Shown: positions 51,999-62,573 of the stretch, piece after piece | How positions within the stretch are numbered: the first letter of the stretch is position 1 | Layout: each line of letters starts with the position of its first letter | Source: Alterluteimonas quercicellularis | GTDB lineage: Bacteria > Pseudomonadota > Gammaproteobacteria > Xanthomonadales > Xanthomonadaceae | Assembly: GCF_021191635.1 (NCBI RefSeq) | Contig: NZ_JAIWPR010000031.1 | Span: 1-64,000 of the forward strand | Direction of reading: 5' to 3' | Length of the DNA: 64,000 nt | The notes under the pieces: model-generated | Databases searched by the model: none | Seen by the model: the letters and a program-made list of their open reading frames with translations, nothing else | Told to the model about the DNA's origin: nothing | Program-made: the position numbers and the translations under genes

Positions 51999-53678
51999 TC
52001 AGTCCAGTCGCTCCCAGCTCAGCAGGTGCAGGTGGTCGGGGTGCGCCTCCAGTGCGGCGGGGCGCTCGACCCGGCCGACCAGGGTGTAGCGCTGGCCGAC
52101 CTCCGGCAGGCCCGCCGGCATCAGCGGCACGGTGCGCGGGTCGAGATAGACGATGGCGTCGAAGCCGTCGTCGGACTTCACGTGGATCGGTCGCTTGCCG
52201 CGGCGCTCCACGATCGGGCCGATCGCCAGGATCTCCGGCGCCACGCCGGTCACGCCGACCGGAGTGTCCAGGTTCTGCACGGTGCCCTCGAAGCGGACCA
52301 GGTGCCGGAAGATCGGGTCCTGGTCGCGCCGGTACTCGCCGCCCTGCTCGATCCGCTGCTTGGAATACGCCGCGGCGGCGGTGCGGAAGTCGCCCAGGCT
52401 CTGGTAGCGGATCGTCCAGTCGAGGTCGGCGGTCTGGGCCACGACGCGCTGGGGCGTCATGAACAGGTTCTCGGTCCAGCGGCCGCAGCCCTGCTGCTGC
52501 ACGCACACCGGCCAGCCCTGCTCGATCCAGTTCTGGATCTGCTGCCCGGGCGTGAAGTGCTCCATGGCCAGCGCCACGCCCGGCCCCATCGCCACGCCGG
52601 CCTGCTTCTGCCCGGGCGCCACCACCAGCACCGCGCCGTTGCCGGTGTCGAGCTTGCCCACCCGCAACTGGCGCATCATCGCCCAGGCGAAGTCGTCTGC
52701 GCTCAGGCCCTGCAGGTCGTTCACCAGCAGCAGGACCACCTCCACGCCGTTGTCGCGGGCGTGCTCGTACAGGCGCTGCTCCAGCTGCGCGCGCAGGCCG
52801 GCGTCGAGCAGCCCGCTCTCGTCGACCACGAAGCGGCCCTGCTTGGCCGGCAGGCCGGCGGGGTCCACCCGCGGCAGCCGGTCCGGCCCGCCCGCGGGCG
52901 CAGTGGCGGGCCCGGACGGCGGCGGCGTCTCCGGGCGCGTGGCGGCGCTGGCCAGGGCGGCGCAGTCCTGGCCGCCCTGCTGCTCGCAGGCCTGCATCCA
53001 GCCCTCGCGCACCGCGGCGACCCGGCGCTCGCGGCCCGGATGGGTGGGGCCGTCCTGCAGCGGCACGATGGTCTCGATCGCGCGGCTCGCCTCGGCCAGC
53101 GGCGCGCCCATCTTGTAGAGCACGAAGCCGGAGAACTTGTCGGCCTCCAGCTCGATCGGCGGCTGGCTGCCGCCGGCGGTGATGGTGTGGCCGGACAGGT
53201 GGTGGCCGATCTCGTGCGCCATGATGCTCATCGGCGCCCAGACCGCGCTGCCGGTCGCGCGTCCCACCTCGTCGATGAACTGCGGGTTGAAGGCGATCAC
53301 CCGGTGCGGGATGCGCTGCGCGTCGAGCAGGATCGTGGCGGCGGCGTTGGGGATCGGCGCCTCGCCGACGACGAAGTTCGGCGGCAGGCCGGTGAAGCCC
53401 ATGATGCGCTCGACCATGTCGGCGCAGTCGCGCGGGGGCTGGGTGCCGAGCACGTCCTCGCGCAGGTCGACCGGGGCGCCGTCGTAGGAGCAGGCGCGCA
53501 GGGTCGCGGCGACCTCGGCGGCGACCTCGGCCTCGCTGAGGACGCCGCGCAGGGGCGTCGCGTCGCCGGCGTCCGCGCCGGCGCTGCCGCGGTCGCCGCA
53601 GGCCGACAGGCCCGCGCACAGCGCGAGCGCCAGCGCCGCGGGCCGCAGGGACGGGAAAGTACGGGTTCCGTAACGCAT
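51999..53678 (-). CDS. Lipoprotein with metalloprotease motif and TPM domain
   Basis: A 559-aa lipoprotein (signal ALALALCAGLSAC). Residues about 50-210 contain a zinc-metalloprotease site, MAHEIGHHLSGH, with a downstream ELEADKFSGF that supplies the third ligand, as in M48 peptidases. A Pro-rich linker follows, then a TPM-type domain (about 290-420: FVVDESGLLDAGLRAQLEQR; GVEVVLLLVNDLQG; NGAVLVVAPGQKQAGVAMG), and an OB-like C-terminal part. Such TPM domains occur in Psb32/YgcG-type proteins. ATG 53678 is chosen because AGGGAGG lies 7 nt upstream; ATG 53684 is too close. It follows the DUF3667-type gene with a 17-bp gap. Confidence 0.82.
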   Translation of the reverse strand: MRYGTRTFPSLRPAALALALCAGLSACGDRGSAGADAGDATPLRGVLSEAEVAAEVAATLRACSYDGAPVDLREDVLGTQPPRDCADMVERIMGFTGLPPNFVVGEAPIPNAAATILLDAQRIPHRVIAFNPQFIDEVGRATGSAVWAPMSIMAHEIGHHLSGHTITAGGSQPPIELEADKFSGFVLYKMGAPLAEASRAIETIVPLQDGPTHPGRERRVAAVREGWMQACEQQGGQDCAALASAATRPETPPPSGPATAPAGGPDRLPRVDPAGLPAKQGRFVVDESGLLDAGLRAQLEQRLYEHARDNGVEVVLLLVNDLQGLSADDFAWAMMRQLRVGKLDTGNGAVLVVAPGQKQAGVAMGPGVALAMEHFTPGQQIQNWIEQGWPVCVQQQGCGRWTENLFMTPQRVVAQTADLDWTIRYQSLGDFRTAAAAYSKQRIEQGGEYRRDQDPIFRHLVRFEGTVQNLDTPVGVTGVAPEILAIGPIVERRGKRPIHVKSDDGFDAIVYLDPRTVPLMPAGLPEVGQRYTLVGRVERPAALEAHPDHLHLLSWERLD

Positions 53679-53695
53679 CGGCATCCTCCCTCGGG

Positions 53696-54502
53696 TCAGA
53701 TCATCTGTCGCATGACCAGCCGGGTCACGCCCCGGCTGTAGAGCTCGAGCAGCCACCAGTCGACGGCCACGAACATCGCCGCCGCCAGCGCGATGCGCAG
53801 GGCGTCCCGGCGCGGCCGCAGGCGGAAGAACTGGGCGAACGCCACCGCCACGATCAGCGCCTTGGCCGCCATCAGCGCCGGGCCCATCACCTGGCGATGG
53901 GCGGCGCGGAAGCCGGCGTCCGGCCAGACCAGGGTCGGCAGCAGGCCGACGATCGTGACCGCCAGGATCAGCACCATGCAATATGTGGCGAGTACCAGGT
54001 GCTCGGTGGGATTGAAGCCGCGGCGCGGGAACAGCAGCAGCGAGGTGGCGAGCAGGGCGGGGATGCCGCGGGCGAAGCTCCAGTTCGCGTAGCGCTGGAC
54101 GACGGCGTGCACGGCGTTGACTTCGGCGTGGCGCGACTGCAGGTAGCCGCCGAGGTTGAACAGCACCAGCAGCAGGGCGATCGCCACCAGCAGCAGCTTG
54201 AGCGGGTGCACGTGGCGCTTGCGCGCGCCGAGCACGAACTCGCGGGCCACCAGGCCGGGAAGCAGCGTCAGGCGCAGGGCCCCGCGCGCGACGTCCAGCT
54301 CGAACACCCGCCAGCGCTGCCAGGTCTCCCGGGCGAGGTCGCGCAGGCCCAGCCGCTCGGCCTTCTTCTGCCCGCACAGGCCGCACCACGGCGTGGGCAG
54401 CGGCGCGCCGCAGTTGCGGCACACCGGCGCCTCGAACCAGGCGTGCGTCGGATGCCCGGTCGCGTCCTCGCCGGTGCTGCCCTGCCCACGCCCTGTCGCC
54501 AT
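53696..54502 (-). CDS. DUF3667-type membrane protein with zinc ribbon
   Basis: A 268-aa protein with an N-terminal four-Cys zinc ribbon (CRNCGAPLPTPWCGLCGQ), a linker matching DUF3667 (LGLRDLARETWQRWRVFELD), and about five membrane helices. ATG 54502 follows GGGGAGAGCGC. Function is unknown for the family. It is cotranscribed with the metalloprotease gene just downstream, so the two may work together in envelope maintenance; this is inference. Confidence 0.78.
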   Translation of the reverse strand: MATGRGQGSTGEDATGHPTHAWFEAPVCRNCGAPLPTPWCGLCGQKKAERLGLRDLARETWQRWRVFELDVARGALRLTLLPGLVAREFVLGARKRHVHPLKLLLVAIALLLVLFNLGGYLQSRHAEVNAVHAVVQRYANWSFARGIPALLATSLLLFPRRGFNPTEHLVLATYCMVLILAVTIVGLLPTLVWPDAGFRAAHRQVMGPALMAAKALIVAVAFAQFFRLRPRRDALRIALAAAMFVAVDWWLLELYSRGVTRLVMRQMI

Positions 54503-54667
54503 GCGCTCTCCCCGGCGGCCCACCGCCGTCCCGAGGCGACTATGGCCGCAGGCGGGTTCGGTTTTCGTAAACGCGCGGCCGTTCGGCGGCCGCACGGGTC
54601 CCGGCCGGAAGGGCGCGCCGGCGCGCCTGCGGCGCAGCGGCGTCGCCCGGTCGTGGCGGGTCGCCGG

Positions 54668-55141
54668 TCAGAGCCGGCCCTGCGCGAGCAGCTCGCGGGT
54701 CCGCTTCAGCGTCGACAGCAGGGCGGCCCTGTAGCCCTTGTCGCCGTCCATCCACTCCTGCTCGGCCCGTTCCTCGGGGCCGTCCGGTGCCTTGCCGCGC
54801 AGGCCGAGGTAGCAGTAGAAGCGGAGCTGGAGCGTGCCGGCGGCGTCCTCGAACAGCTCGTTGACGATCGCGCCCTCGCGCGGCCCCGTGGCCTGGAAGA
54901 AGGTGACCTTGCGCTGCGGCTCGAACGCGATGATCTCGCGCAGGTCCTCGCCCGCGATCGTGGCCTCGCGCACGAGGTGCGTCGCGCTCTCCTCGACGAC
55001 GTCGCAACGCGTGCAGAGGCCGGGCGGGAGGAACAGGCGGGCGTCGCGGGCCTTGAGGACCAGGCCCTCCCATGCCTGCGCACGGGTCAGTTCGGTCTCG
55101 CCTTCCGGGTTCACCGGGACGGTAGCGGTCGAATGGATCAT
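54668..55141 (-). CDS. SRPBCC-fold protein (AtaL/DUF1857-like)
   Basis: A 157-aa protein with the pattern of DUF1857/AtaL-like SRPBCC proteins: an initial strand (IHSTATVPVNPEGETELTRA), a helix with W.GL..KA, and a long C-terminal helix (RAALLSTLKRTRELLAQGRL). The fold makes a hydrophobic pocket for small ligands. It lies 48 bp downstream of the NmrA-like gene in the same direction, suggesting a two-gene operon controlled by the divergent LysR gene. Confidence 0.75.
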   Translation of the reverse strand: MIHSTATVPVNPEGETELTRAQAWEGLVLKARDARLFLPPGLCTRCDVVEESATHLVREATIAGEDLREIIAFEPQRKVTFFQATGPREGAIVNELFEDAAGTLQLRFYCYLGLRGKAPDGPEERAEQEWMDGDKGYRAALLSTLKRTRELLAQGRL

Positions 55142-55188
55142 GGTGATGTGCCTTGTCGTGGTGTGGGGTGCGGGGTGTCGCCCGGCCG

Positions 55189-56058
55189 TCAGGCCGCGGC
55201 GGCGATCTGGGTGGCGAAGTCGCGATAGGAGCGGAGGGGGCGGCCCAGGAGCGCGGTCAGGCGCTCGACGTCGCCGGCGTCGGGGATCATTCCATCGGTG
55301 AGGAAGCGTTCGCTCATCAGGCGCATGTCGAAGGCCATCCAGCTCGGCATGGATGGCCGGAGGTTCCGCTCGAACCCGGCGGTGTCGTCGCCCGGGTAGG
55401 CGATCGGGCGGCCCAGCACATCCGTCCAGATCGCGGCGACGTCCGCGCCGGTCAGCGTGTCGGGGCCGGCGAGATTGATCCGGTCGAGCGGAAGCGGGGC
55501 GTCGGCCTGCTCGCGGCGGAGAAGCTCGATGGCCGCGATCTCGCCGATGTCGCGTGTCGCGATCATGGCGAGCCCCTTGTCGCCGATCGGCATCGGGTAG
55601 ATGCCGTATCCGGTCACCACGTCCTTGATCGCGAGATCGTTGTCCATGAAGTAGGCCGGGCGCAGGATGGTGGCGTTGAGCCCCATGCCCTCGATCATGC
55701 GCTCGACGCCGAACTTGCCCGCGAAGTGCGGCACGTTCACGTAGACGTCGCTGTGGATCACCGACAGGTAGACGATCCGCTCGATGCCGGCCTCGCGGGC
55801 GACGTTGAGCGCGATCAGCGCCTGGGTGTACTCGTCCGGCACCACCGCGTTGAGCAGGAACAGGGTGGAGACGCCCGAGAACGCGCCGCGCAGCGCGTCG
55901 ACGTCGAGCAGGTCGCCCTGGACGACGCCGACGCCCGCGGCGAAGCCGGCCTTCGAGGGATCGCGGACGAGCGCGCGGACGTCGGCGCCGCGCTTGGCGA
56001 GCTGTTCGACGACCTGGCGGCCGACGGTCCCGGTCGCGCCGGTGACGAGAATGGTCAT
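55189..56058 (-). CDS. NmrA-like NAD(P)-binding oxidoreductase/sensor
   Basis: A 289-aa atypical short-chain dehydrogenase. The Rossmann nucleotide-binding motif TGATGTVGRQVV is at the N-terminus. It lacks the usual Tyr-x-x-x-Lys catalytic pair, as NmrA-type quinone oxidoreductases or redox sensors do. It is divergent from a LysR regulator with 106 bp between starts and probably cotranscribed with the SRPBCC gene. Confidence 0.87.
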   Translation of the reverse strand: MTILVTGATGTVGRQVVEQLAKRGADVRALVRDPSKAGFAAGVGVVQGDLLDVDALRGAFSGVSTLFLLNAVVPDEYTQALIALNVAREAGIERIVYLSVIHSDVYVNVPHFAGKFGVERMIEGMGLNATILRPAYFMDNDLAIKDVVTGYGIYPMPIGDKGLAMIATRDIGEIAAIELLRREQADAPLPLDRINLAGPDTLTGADVAAIWTDVLGRPIAYPGDDTAGFERNLRPSMPSWMAFDMRLMSERFLTDGMIPDAGDVERLTALLGRPLRSYRDFATQIAAAA

Positions 56059-56126
56059 GGGGATGGCTCCTGGGTTCGGGTGGGGTGTGACCGAACGGTA
56101 GTGGGTTCCATATTCAAAACACAGAC

Positions 56127-56139
56127 TCTAAGATTTAGA
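56127..56139. promoter_or_regulatory. LysR-type box candidate (T-N11-A)
   Basis: TCTAAGATTTAGA is an interrupted palindrome (5-bp arms, 3-nt spacer) that fits the T-N11-A LysR motif exactly. It lies in the AT-rich 106-bp gap between the LysR gene and the divergent nmrA-like gene, 25 bp before the LysR start, as expected for an autoregulatory site. Confidence 0.5.
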
Positions 56140-56164
56140 CGGGTCGTATCAAAAACGAGACACC

Positions 56165-57046
56165 ATGGATCTCAACGCGCTCGGGGACTTCCAGCTCGTC
56201 GCCGCTCACGGAGGCTTCGGGAAGGCCAGCCGCGCCAGCGGCCGGTCCAAGGCGACCCTGTCGCGGCGTGTCGCCGATTTCGAGGACGCGCTGGGCGTCC
56301 GGCTCATCGAGCGAGGTACGCATCGCCTGGAGCTGACCGAAGCCGGCCAGCTGCTGTTGAGCAGGACGGAGGGACCGATGCACGAGGTCGCCGAAGCGGT
56401 CGCGGCGGCACGCGACGGCGTGGCCGCGCCGCGGGGCCGTCTGCGCATCGCCGCGCCGCTCCTGTTCTCGCAGCTGGCGCTGGGGCGGCTTGCCGCCCGG
56501 TTCCTGGCGCGCTATCCCGAAGTGCAGATCGAGGCCGTGGCGGAGGATCGCTTCGTCGACCTGGTCGACGAGCGTTTCGATGTCGCGATCCGCATCAACC
56601 CGCGCAAGGACAGCGCCCTGGTCGGCAGGTGCTTCGCCAGGGACAGGCTGGTCCTCGTCGCCGCGCCCTCCGTCCGGATGCCGGAGGGGCGCGGCGACGG
56701 GCCTCGCCGGGTCCCGGCGGTGGTCATGCCGTCCTATCGCGACGGGGAGGTCTGGTCCGTCCGCGACGGTCAGCTGGCGGTCGAACCGCAGCCGGTGCTG
56801 CGGCTGTCCTCGCTGCTCATGGTCCGCGAGGCCGTGGCCGCCGGCGCGGGCGCCGCCATGCTGCCGCGATCCATCGCGGGGAGCCTGCTGGAGAAGGGCG
56901 AACTGGTGATGTGGGGAGCTGCCGGCGACGAGGTCGAGCTCTGGGTCCTGCACACCTCCCGCCGCCTGCAGAGTCCCAAGGTCCGGGCCTTCGTGGAGTT
57001 CGTGTGCGACCAGTACCCGGGCGGATCGTTCGTCGTCCACGCCTGA
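56165..57046 (+). CDS. LysR-family transcriptional regulator
   Basis: A 293-aa regulator with an N-terminal winged helix-turn-helix (ASRASGRSKATLSRRVADFE, DALGVRLIERGTHRLELTEA) and a substrate-binding domain. It belongs to the group that controls divergent oxidoreductases. It faces the NmrA-like/SRPBCC pair across an AT-rich promoter and most likely controls it. The inducer is not readable from sequence. Confidence 0.9.
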   Translation: MDLNALGDFQLVAAHGGFGKASRASGRSKATLSRRVADFEDALGVRLIERGTHRLELTEAGQLLLSRTEGPMHEVAEAVAAARDGVAAPRGRLRIAAPLLFSQLALGRLAARFLARYPEVQIEAVAEDRFVDLVDERFDVAIRINPRKDSALVGRCFARDRLVLVAAPSVRMPEGRGDGPRRVPAVVMPSYRDGEVWSVRDGQLAVEPQPVLRLSSLLMVREAVAAGAGAAMLPRSIAGSLLEKGELVMWGAAGDEVELWVLHTSRRLQSPKVRAFVEFVCDQYPGGSFVVHA

Positions 57047-57066
57047 CCGGCGGGTGCCGCGAAACG

Positions 57067-57094
57067 AAAAGGCCGGCCCCCGGAGGGGCCGGCC
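57067..57094 (-). terminator. Terminator hairpin downstream of the MHS transporter
   Basis: GGCCGGCCCC / GGGGCCGGCC (10-bp perfect stem, 4-nt loop) has AAAA on its left, which reads as a T-run on the minus strand. It lies about 30 nt past the MHS transporter stop, and could serve the convergent LysR transcript as well. Confidence 0.8.
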
Positions 57095-57124
57095 CGAGGG
57101 ACGGCGCGGGTGCGCCCGTGCCCG

Positions 57125-58786
57125 CTACTTCGTGATGTCGACGTTCCGCGTCTCGCGCAGGAAGATCGTGCCGATCACCAGCGACATGACCGCGATGCCG
57201 ATCGGATACCACAGGCCGTAGTAGATGTTGCCCGTGCCGGCCACCAGCGCGAAGGAGATCGCCGGCAGGAAGCCGCCGAACCAGCCGTTGCCGATGTGGT
57301 AGGGCAGCGACATCGAGGTGTAGCGGATGCGGGTCGGGAACAGCTCGACCAGGTACGCTGCGATCGGGCCGTAGACCATCGTCACGAAGATCACCAGGAT
57401 CCACAGCAGGAAGATCGTCATCGGCACGTTGATGCGCGCGGTGTCGGCCTTCTCCGGGTAGCCTGCCTGGGTCAGCACCGCCCTGAGCGCGGTGGTGAAC
57501 TCGCCCTGCTGGGTCTTGAGCGCGTCGCCCGCCAGCCCCTCCGCCTCGTACGACGGCAGCAGGTTCTGGCCGACGCGCACCTGGGCCAGCGAACCCGCCG
57601 GCGCCGACTCGACGCTGTACGGCACGCCGGCGCGGGTCAATGCGGCGGTCGCGACGTCGCAGGAACTGGTGAACTTGCGGATGCCCACCGGATCGAACTG
57701 GAAGCTGCAGGTCCTGGGATCGGCCACGACCACGGCCGGCGAGGAGGTCACGGCTTCGTCGATCGCCGGGTTGGCGTAGTGGGTGATGCCCTTGAAGATC
57801 GGGAAGTAGGACACCGCGGCGATCAGGCAGCCGGCCATGATGATCTTCTTGCGGCCGATCCTGTCCGAGAGCCAGCCGAAGAACAGGAAGAACGGCGTGC
57901 CCAGCACCAGGGCGGCGGCGATCAGCAGGTAGGACACCGTCAGATCGACCTTGAGCATGCTCTGCAGGAAGAACAGCGCGTAGAACTGGCCGGCATACCA
58001 GACCACGGCCTGGCCGGCGGTCGCGCCGAACAGCACCAGCAGCATCAGCTTCAGGTTGCCGCCCTTGAGCGAGTCCCGGAACGGCATCTTGGAGCCCTTG
58101 CCCTGGGCCTTCATTTCCTGGAACAGCGGCGATTCGCTCAGCTGCAGGCGGATCCACACCGAGACGCCCAGCAGCACGATCGAGCCCAGGAACGGGATGC
58201 GCCAGCCCCAGGCCTCGAAGGCCTCGACGCCGAGCAGCCAGCGGCACAGCAGGATCACCGCCAGCGACAGGAACAGGCCCAGCGTCGCGGTGGTCTGGAT
58301 GAAGCTGGTGTACAGGCCGCGCTTGCCGGGTGGCGCATGCTCGGCGACGTAGGTCGCCGCGCCGCCGTACTCGCCGCCCATCGCCAGGCCCTGGGCCAGG
58401 CGCAGCACGATCAGGATGATCGGCGCGACGATGCCGATCGACGCGTAGTTGGGCAGCACGCCGACGAGGAACGTCGACACGCCCATGATGATGATCGTGA
58501 CCAGGAACGTGTACTTGCGGCCGATGCGGTCGCCGAGACTGCCGAAGAAAGCCGCGCCGAACGGACGCACGAAGAAGCCGGCGGCGAACGCGAGCAGCGT
58601 GAAGATCATGCCTGTCGTTTCGTTGACGCCGCTGAAGAACTGGCGCGACAGGATGATCGCGAGCGAGCCGTACAGGTAGAAGTCGTACCACTCGAAGACG
58701 GTGCCGAGACTGGACGCGAAGATGACCTTCTTGTGGCCCTTCGTCAGCTCGCCCTTGGGCGCTGCGTTGGCGGTCGTGCTGGACAT
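57125..58786 (-). CDS. MHS-family MFS transporter with long periplasmic loop
   Basis: A 553-aa metabolite:H+ symporter of the ProP/KgtP/MHS group. The N-terminus (GTVFEWYDFYLYGSLAIILS) and the loop GSLGDRIGRKYTFLV are diagnostic. MHS proteins usually have about 430-450 residues; the excess is an insertion of about 110 residues between the helices near 315 and 440. It contains two Cys (ADPRTCSFQF and SSCDVATAAL) that may form a disulfide outside the cytosol. Its neighbours, a DcaP porin and acs, suggest a small carboxylate substrate, which is inference. Confidence 0.85.
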   Translation of the reverse strand: MSSTTANAAPKGELTKGHKKVIFASSLGTVFEWYDFYLYGSLAIILSRQFFSGVNETTGMIFTLLAFAAGFFVRPFGAAFFGSLGDRIGRKYTFLVTIIIMGVSTFLVGVLPNYASIGIVAPIILIVLRLAQGLAMGGEYGGAATYVAEHAPPGKRGLYTSFIQTTATLGLFLSLAVILLCRWLLGVEAFEAWGWRIPFLGSIVLLGVSVWIRLQLSESPLFQEMKAQGKGSKMPFRDSLKGGNLKLMLLVLFGATAGQAVVWYAGQFYALFFLQSMLKVDLTVSYLLIAAALVLGTPFFLFFGWLSDRIGRKKIIMAGCLIAAVSYFPIFKGITHYANPAIDEAVTSSPAVVVADPRTCSFQFDPVGIRKFTSSCDVATAALTRAGVPYSVESAPAGSLAQVRVGQNLLPSYEAEGLAGDALKTQQGEFTTALRAVLTQAGYPEKADTARINVPMTIFLLWILVIFVTMVYGPIAAYLVELFPTRIRYTSMSLPYHIGNGWFGGFLPAISFALVAGTGNIYYGLWYPIGIAVMSLVIGTIFLRETRNVDITK

Positions 58787-58908
58787 GGGATGCTTCTCCC
58801 TCCGAAGCGTCGTGGATGTGGCGTCCGGGGCGCGCGCCGGTCGCTGTGGTGGGCCGCCGGCGTGCGGCGGCCGGCGGCGGATCGGTGTCGCGGCTCCCGC
58901 GAGGGGAG

Positions 58909-58936
58909 CGCCGCGCGCCGGGGCCGGCGCGCGGCG
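58909..58936 (-). terminator. GC-rich hairpin after the DcaP porin gene
   Basis: CGCCGCGCGCCG and its complement form a nearly loopless 12-13 bp stem starting 8 nt after the dcaP stop (minus strand). There is no T-run, so it may act as an mRNA stabiliser or partial terminator before the MHS transporter gene. Confidence 0.6.
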
Positions 58937-58943
58937 GGGCGGA

Positions 58944-60326
58944 TCAGAAGGTGTAGCGGGCCATGGTGTGCAGGCGGATCAGTTCGCCGTCGGCGCCGGA
59001 CTCGAGCGTGCGCTCGCCCCAGATCGCCTCGACGCCCAGGTCCAGCTTCGGGTACGGCGTCCAGATCAGGTTCGCGTGCAGCGACTGCACCTTCTGGGTC
59101 ACGTCCAGGCCGGTCCAGGCGGACTCGTTGTCCCACTGCGAGCGCGCGTAGTAGAGGTTGCCGCGCACCCGGTCGCTGAACACCTGGCGCAGGCCGAAGT
59201 AGCCGGCCCAGCCGCCCAGCGCGTCGATGTCGCCGTTGGCGTCGGCGATCGCGTCCTGGTTGATCGTGGCCAGGCCGATGTAGCGGCCGATGCCGTCGCC
59301 GCCGGTGAGCTGGTAGCGCAGGTCGGTGGTGTCGCCGAGCTTGACCAGGCCGCTGACGGTCAGGCCGTAGCCGGTGTCGGTGGTGTCGGCGCCGGTGACC
59401 GGCTCGTACTTGAGCTGGCGCGCCAGGCCGGCCACGCTGAAGTGGCCCCAGTCGCCCTTGGTGGTATGGCGCACGATCACGTCGGGGATCGCGCTGTTGT
59501 CGCCGGCGATCACCCGCGCGCCGCCGCCGAAGGGCTGCACGGTGGTCTCGGGGCTCTCCAGCGAGACCGTCCACGGGCCGTTGCTGTAGCGCAGCTGCGG
59601 CTGGCGCACGAACACCACGCCGTCGGTGGGGCCGACGAAGTCGACCGCGTCGATCAGCGCCGCGGTGTCCATGAAGTTCGACCAGGTCTGGCCGGCCAGC
59701 CAGTTGTTCCAGGTCACGTAGGCGTGGCGCAGGGTGGCGCCGTAGGTATTGGTGGCCGCGGTGTTGCCGAGCGAGCCGCCGAAGAAGTCCATCTCGAAGC
59801 GCGCGCCGAGCTTGTCGCCGGAATCGAGCGTGGTGCTGGCGTCGAACCACAGGCGCGAGAACTTCAGGTGCGCGTCCATGTAGGTGTCCGGGCCCTCGCC
59901 GCCGACGGGGATCGCGCCCGGCACGTAGAAGTCGCGCCCGGGGGTGCCCTTGGCGATGTCGCCGTCGGTGGTCTTGGTGGCGAAGGCGTCCATGCGCACC
60001 ATGCCGCCCACGGTGAACACCGTGCCCGGGTTGGCCTGCGGGGTGATGGTGGTGGACTGGATCGGCCGCGCGCCCGCGGGCGTCGCCGCGACCGCCGGGG
60101 CGGCGGGCTGCGCGGCCTGGGCGGTGCGCACTTCCTGCACGTCGGCCTCGGTCCGCTGCTGCTGCGTCAGCAGCGCCTGCACCTGCGCCTCCAGCTGCGC
60201 GATGCGCGCCTCCAGTTCCCGTTCCTTCGCGGTCTGCGCGAAGGCCAGGCCCGGCGTGGCCAGGGCCGCCACCATCGCGGCGGCGAGCAGGCGCGGGCGC
60301 GCCGTGCGAATGCTGTTTCGAGTCAT
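58944..60326 (-). CDS. DcaP-like outer-membrane porin
   Basis: A 460-aa outer-membrane beta-barrel for small carboxylates. A signal peptide (MVAALATPGLAFAQ) precedes a coiled coil (KERELEARIAQLEAQVQALL) that extends into the periplasm, as in DcaP. The barrel follows (VGGMVRMDAF; RFEMDFFGG) and ends with the aromatic HTMARYTF. It is divergent from acs and upstream of the MHS transporter in one direction, forming an outer/inner membrane pair for acid uptake. Confidence 0.88.
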   Translation of the reverse strand: MTRNSIRTARPRLLAAAMVAALATPGLAFAQTAKERELEARIAQLEAQVQALLTQQQRTEADVQEVRTAQAAQPAAPAVAATPAGARPIQSTTITPQANPGTVFTVGGMVRMDAFATKTTDGDIAKGTPGRDFYVPGAIPVGGEGPDTYMDAHLKFSRLWFDASTTLDSGDKLGARFEMDFFGGSLGNTAATNTYGATLRHAYVTWNNWLAGQTWSNFMDTAALIDAVDFVGPTDGVVFVRQPQLRYSNGPWTVSLESPETTVQPFGGGARVIAGDNSAIPDVIVRHTTKGDWGHFSVAGLARQLKYEPVTGADTTDTGYGLTVSGLVKLGDTTDLRYQLTGGDGIGRYIGLATINQDAIADANGDIDALGGWAGYFGLRQVFSDRVRGNLYYARSQWDNESAWTGLDVTQKVQSLHANLIWTPYPKLDLGVEAIWGERTLESGADGELIRLHTMARYTF

Positions 60327-60437
60327 GCTCCCTCCCTCGGGTACGCGATCCCGGCCGCGTTCCGGCCCGGTCGAGCGCCGAGACTGCGCGCAGCCGGGGG
60401 GAGCGCCAATTCACCATTGGTCGTAGACGGCACGCGC

Positions 60438-60455
60438 CTTAGACCAAGGTCTAAG
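60438..60455. promoter_or_regulatory. Palindromic operator upstream of acs
   Basis: CTTAGACCAAGGTCTAAG has perfect 8-bp arms around AA, and lies 65 bp before the acs start in the 193-bp divergent region with dcaP. A partial second copy (TTGGTCGTAGAC) lies just upstream. It could be the site of the LuxR-type response regulator encoded after acs, or of another regulator of acetate use. Confidence 0.6.
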
Positions 60456-60519
60456 CCGGGCGCCCGGCGGATGCGGCACACTTCCCGATCCAAGTCCCCG
60501 TCGCACACGGAATCGCGCC

Positions 60520-62472
<1,953 letters not shown>

Positions 62473-62480
62473 AAGCGGAG

Positions 62481-62569
62481 ATTGGGGATTCGGGATCGGG
62501 GATTCGCAGAAGATCGGATCCCCGCACACTCCCATCCCGACTCCCCTATCCCGAATCACGAATCCCGGC
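62481..62569. repeat. GATTCGGGA-type interspersed inverted repeat
   Basis: The region between acs and the response regulator holds GATTGGGGATTCGGGAT, then CGGGGATTCG, and an inverse set (CTCCCCTATCCCGAATCACG, AATCCCGG). These form an imperfect inverted repeat of about 30-nt arms. Similar GGGATTCGGGA repeats are scattered in Xanthomonadaceae genomes. It is unrelated to the GTAGGAGCG repeat. Confidence 0.7.
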
Positions 62570-62573
62570 TCAA

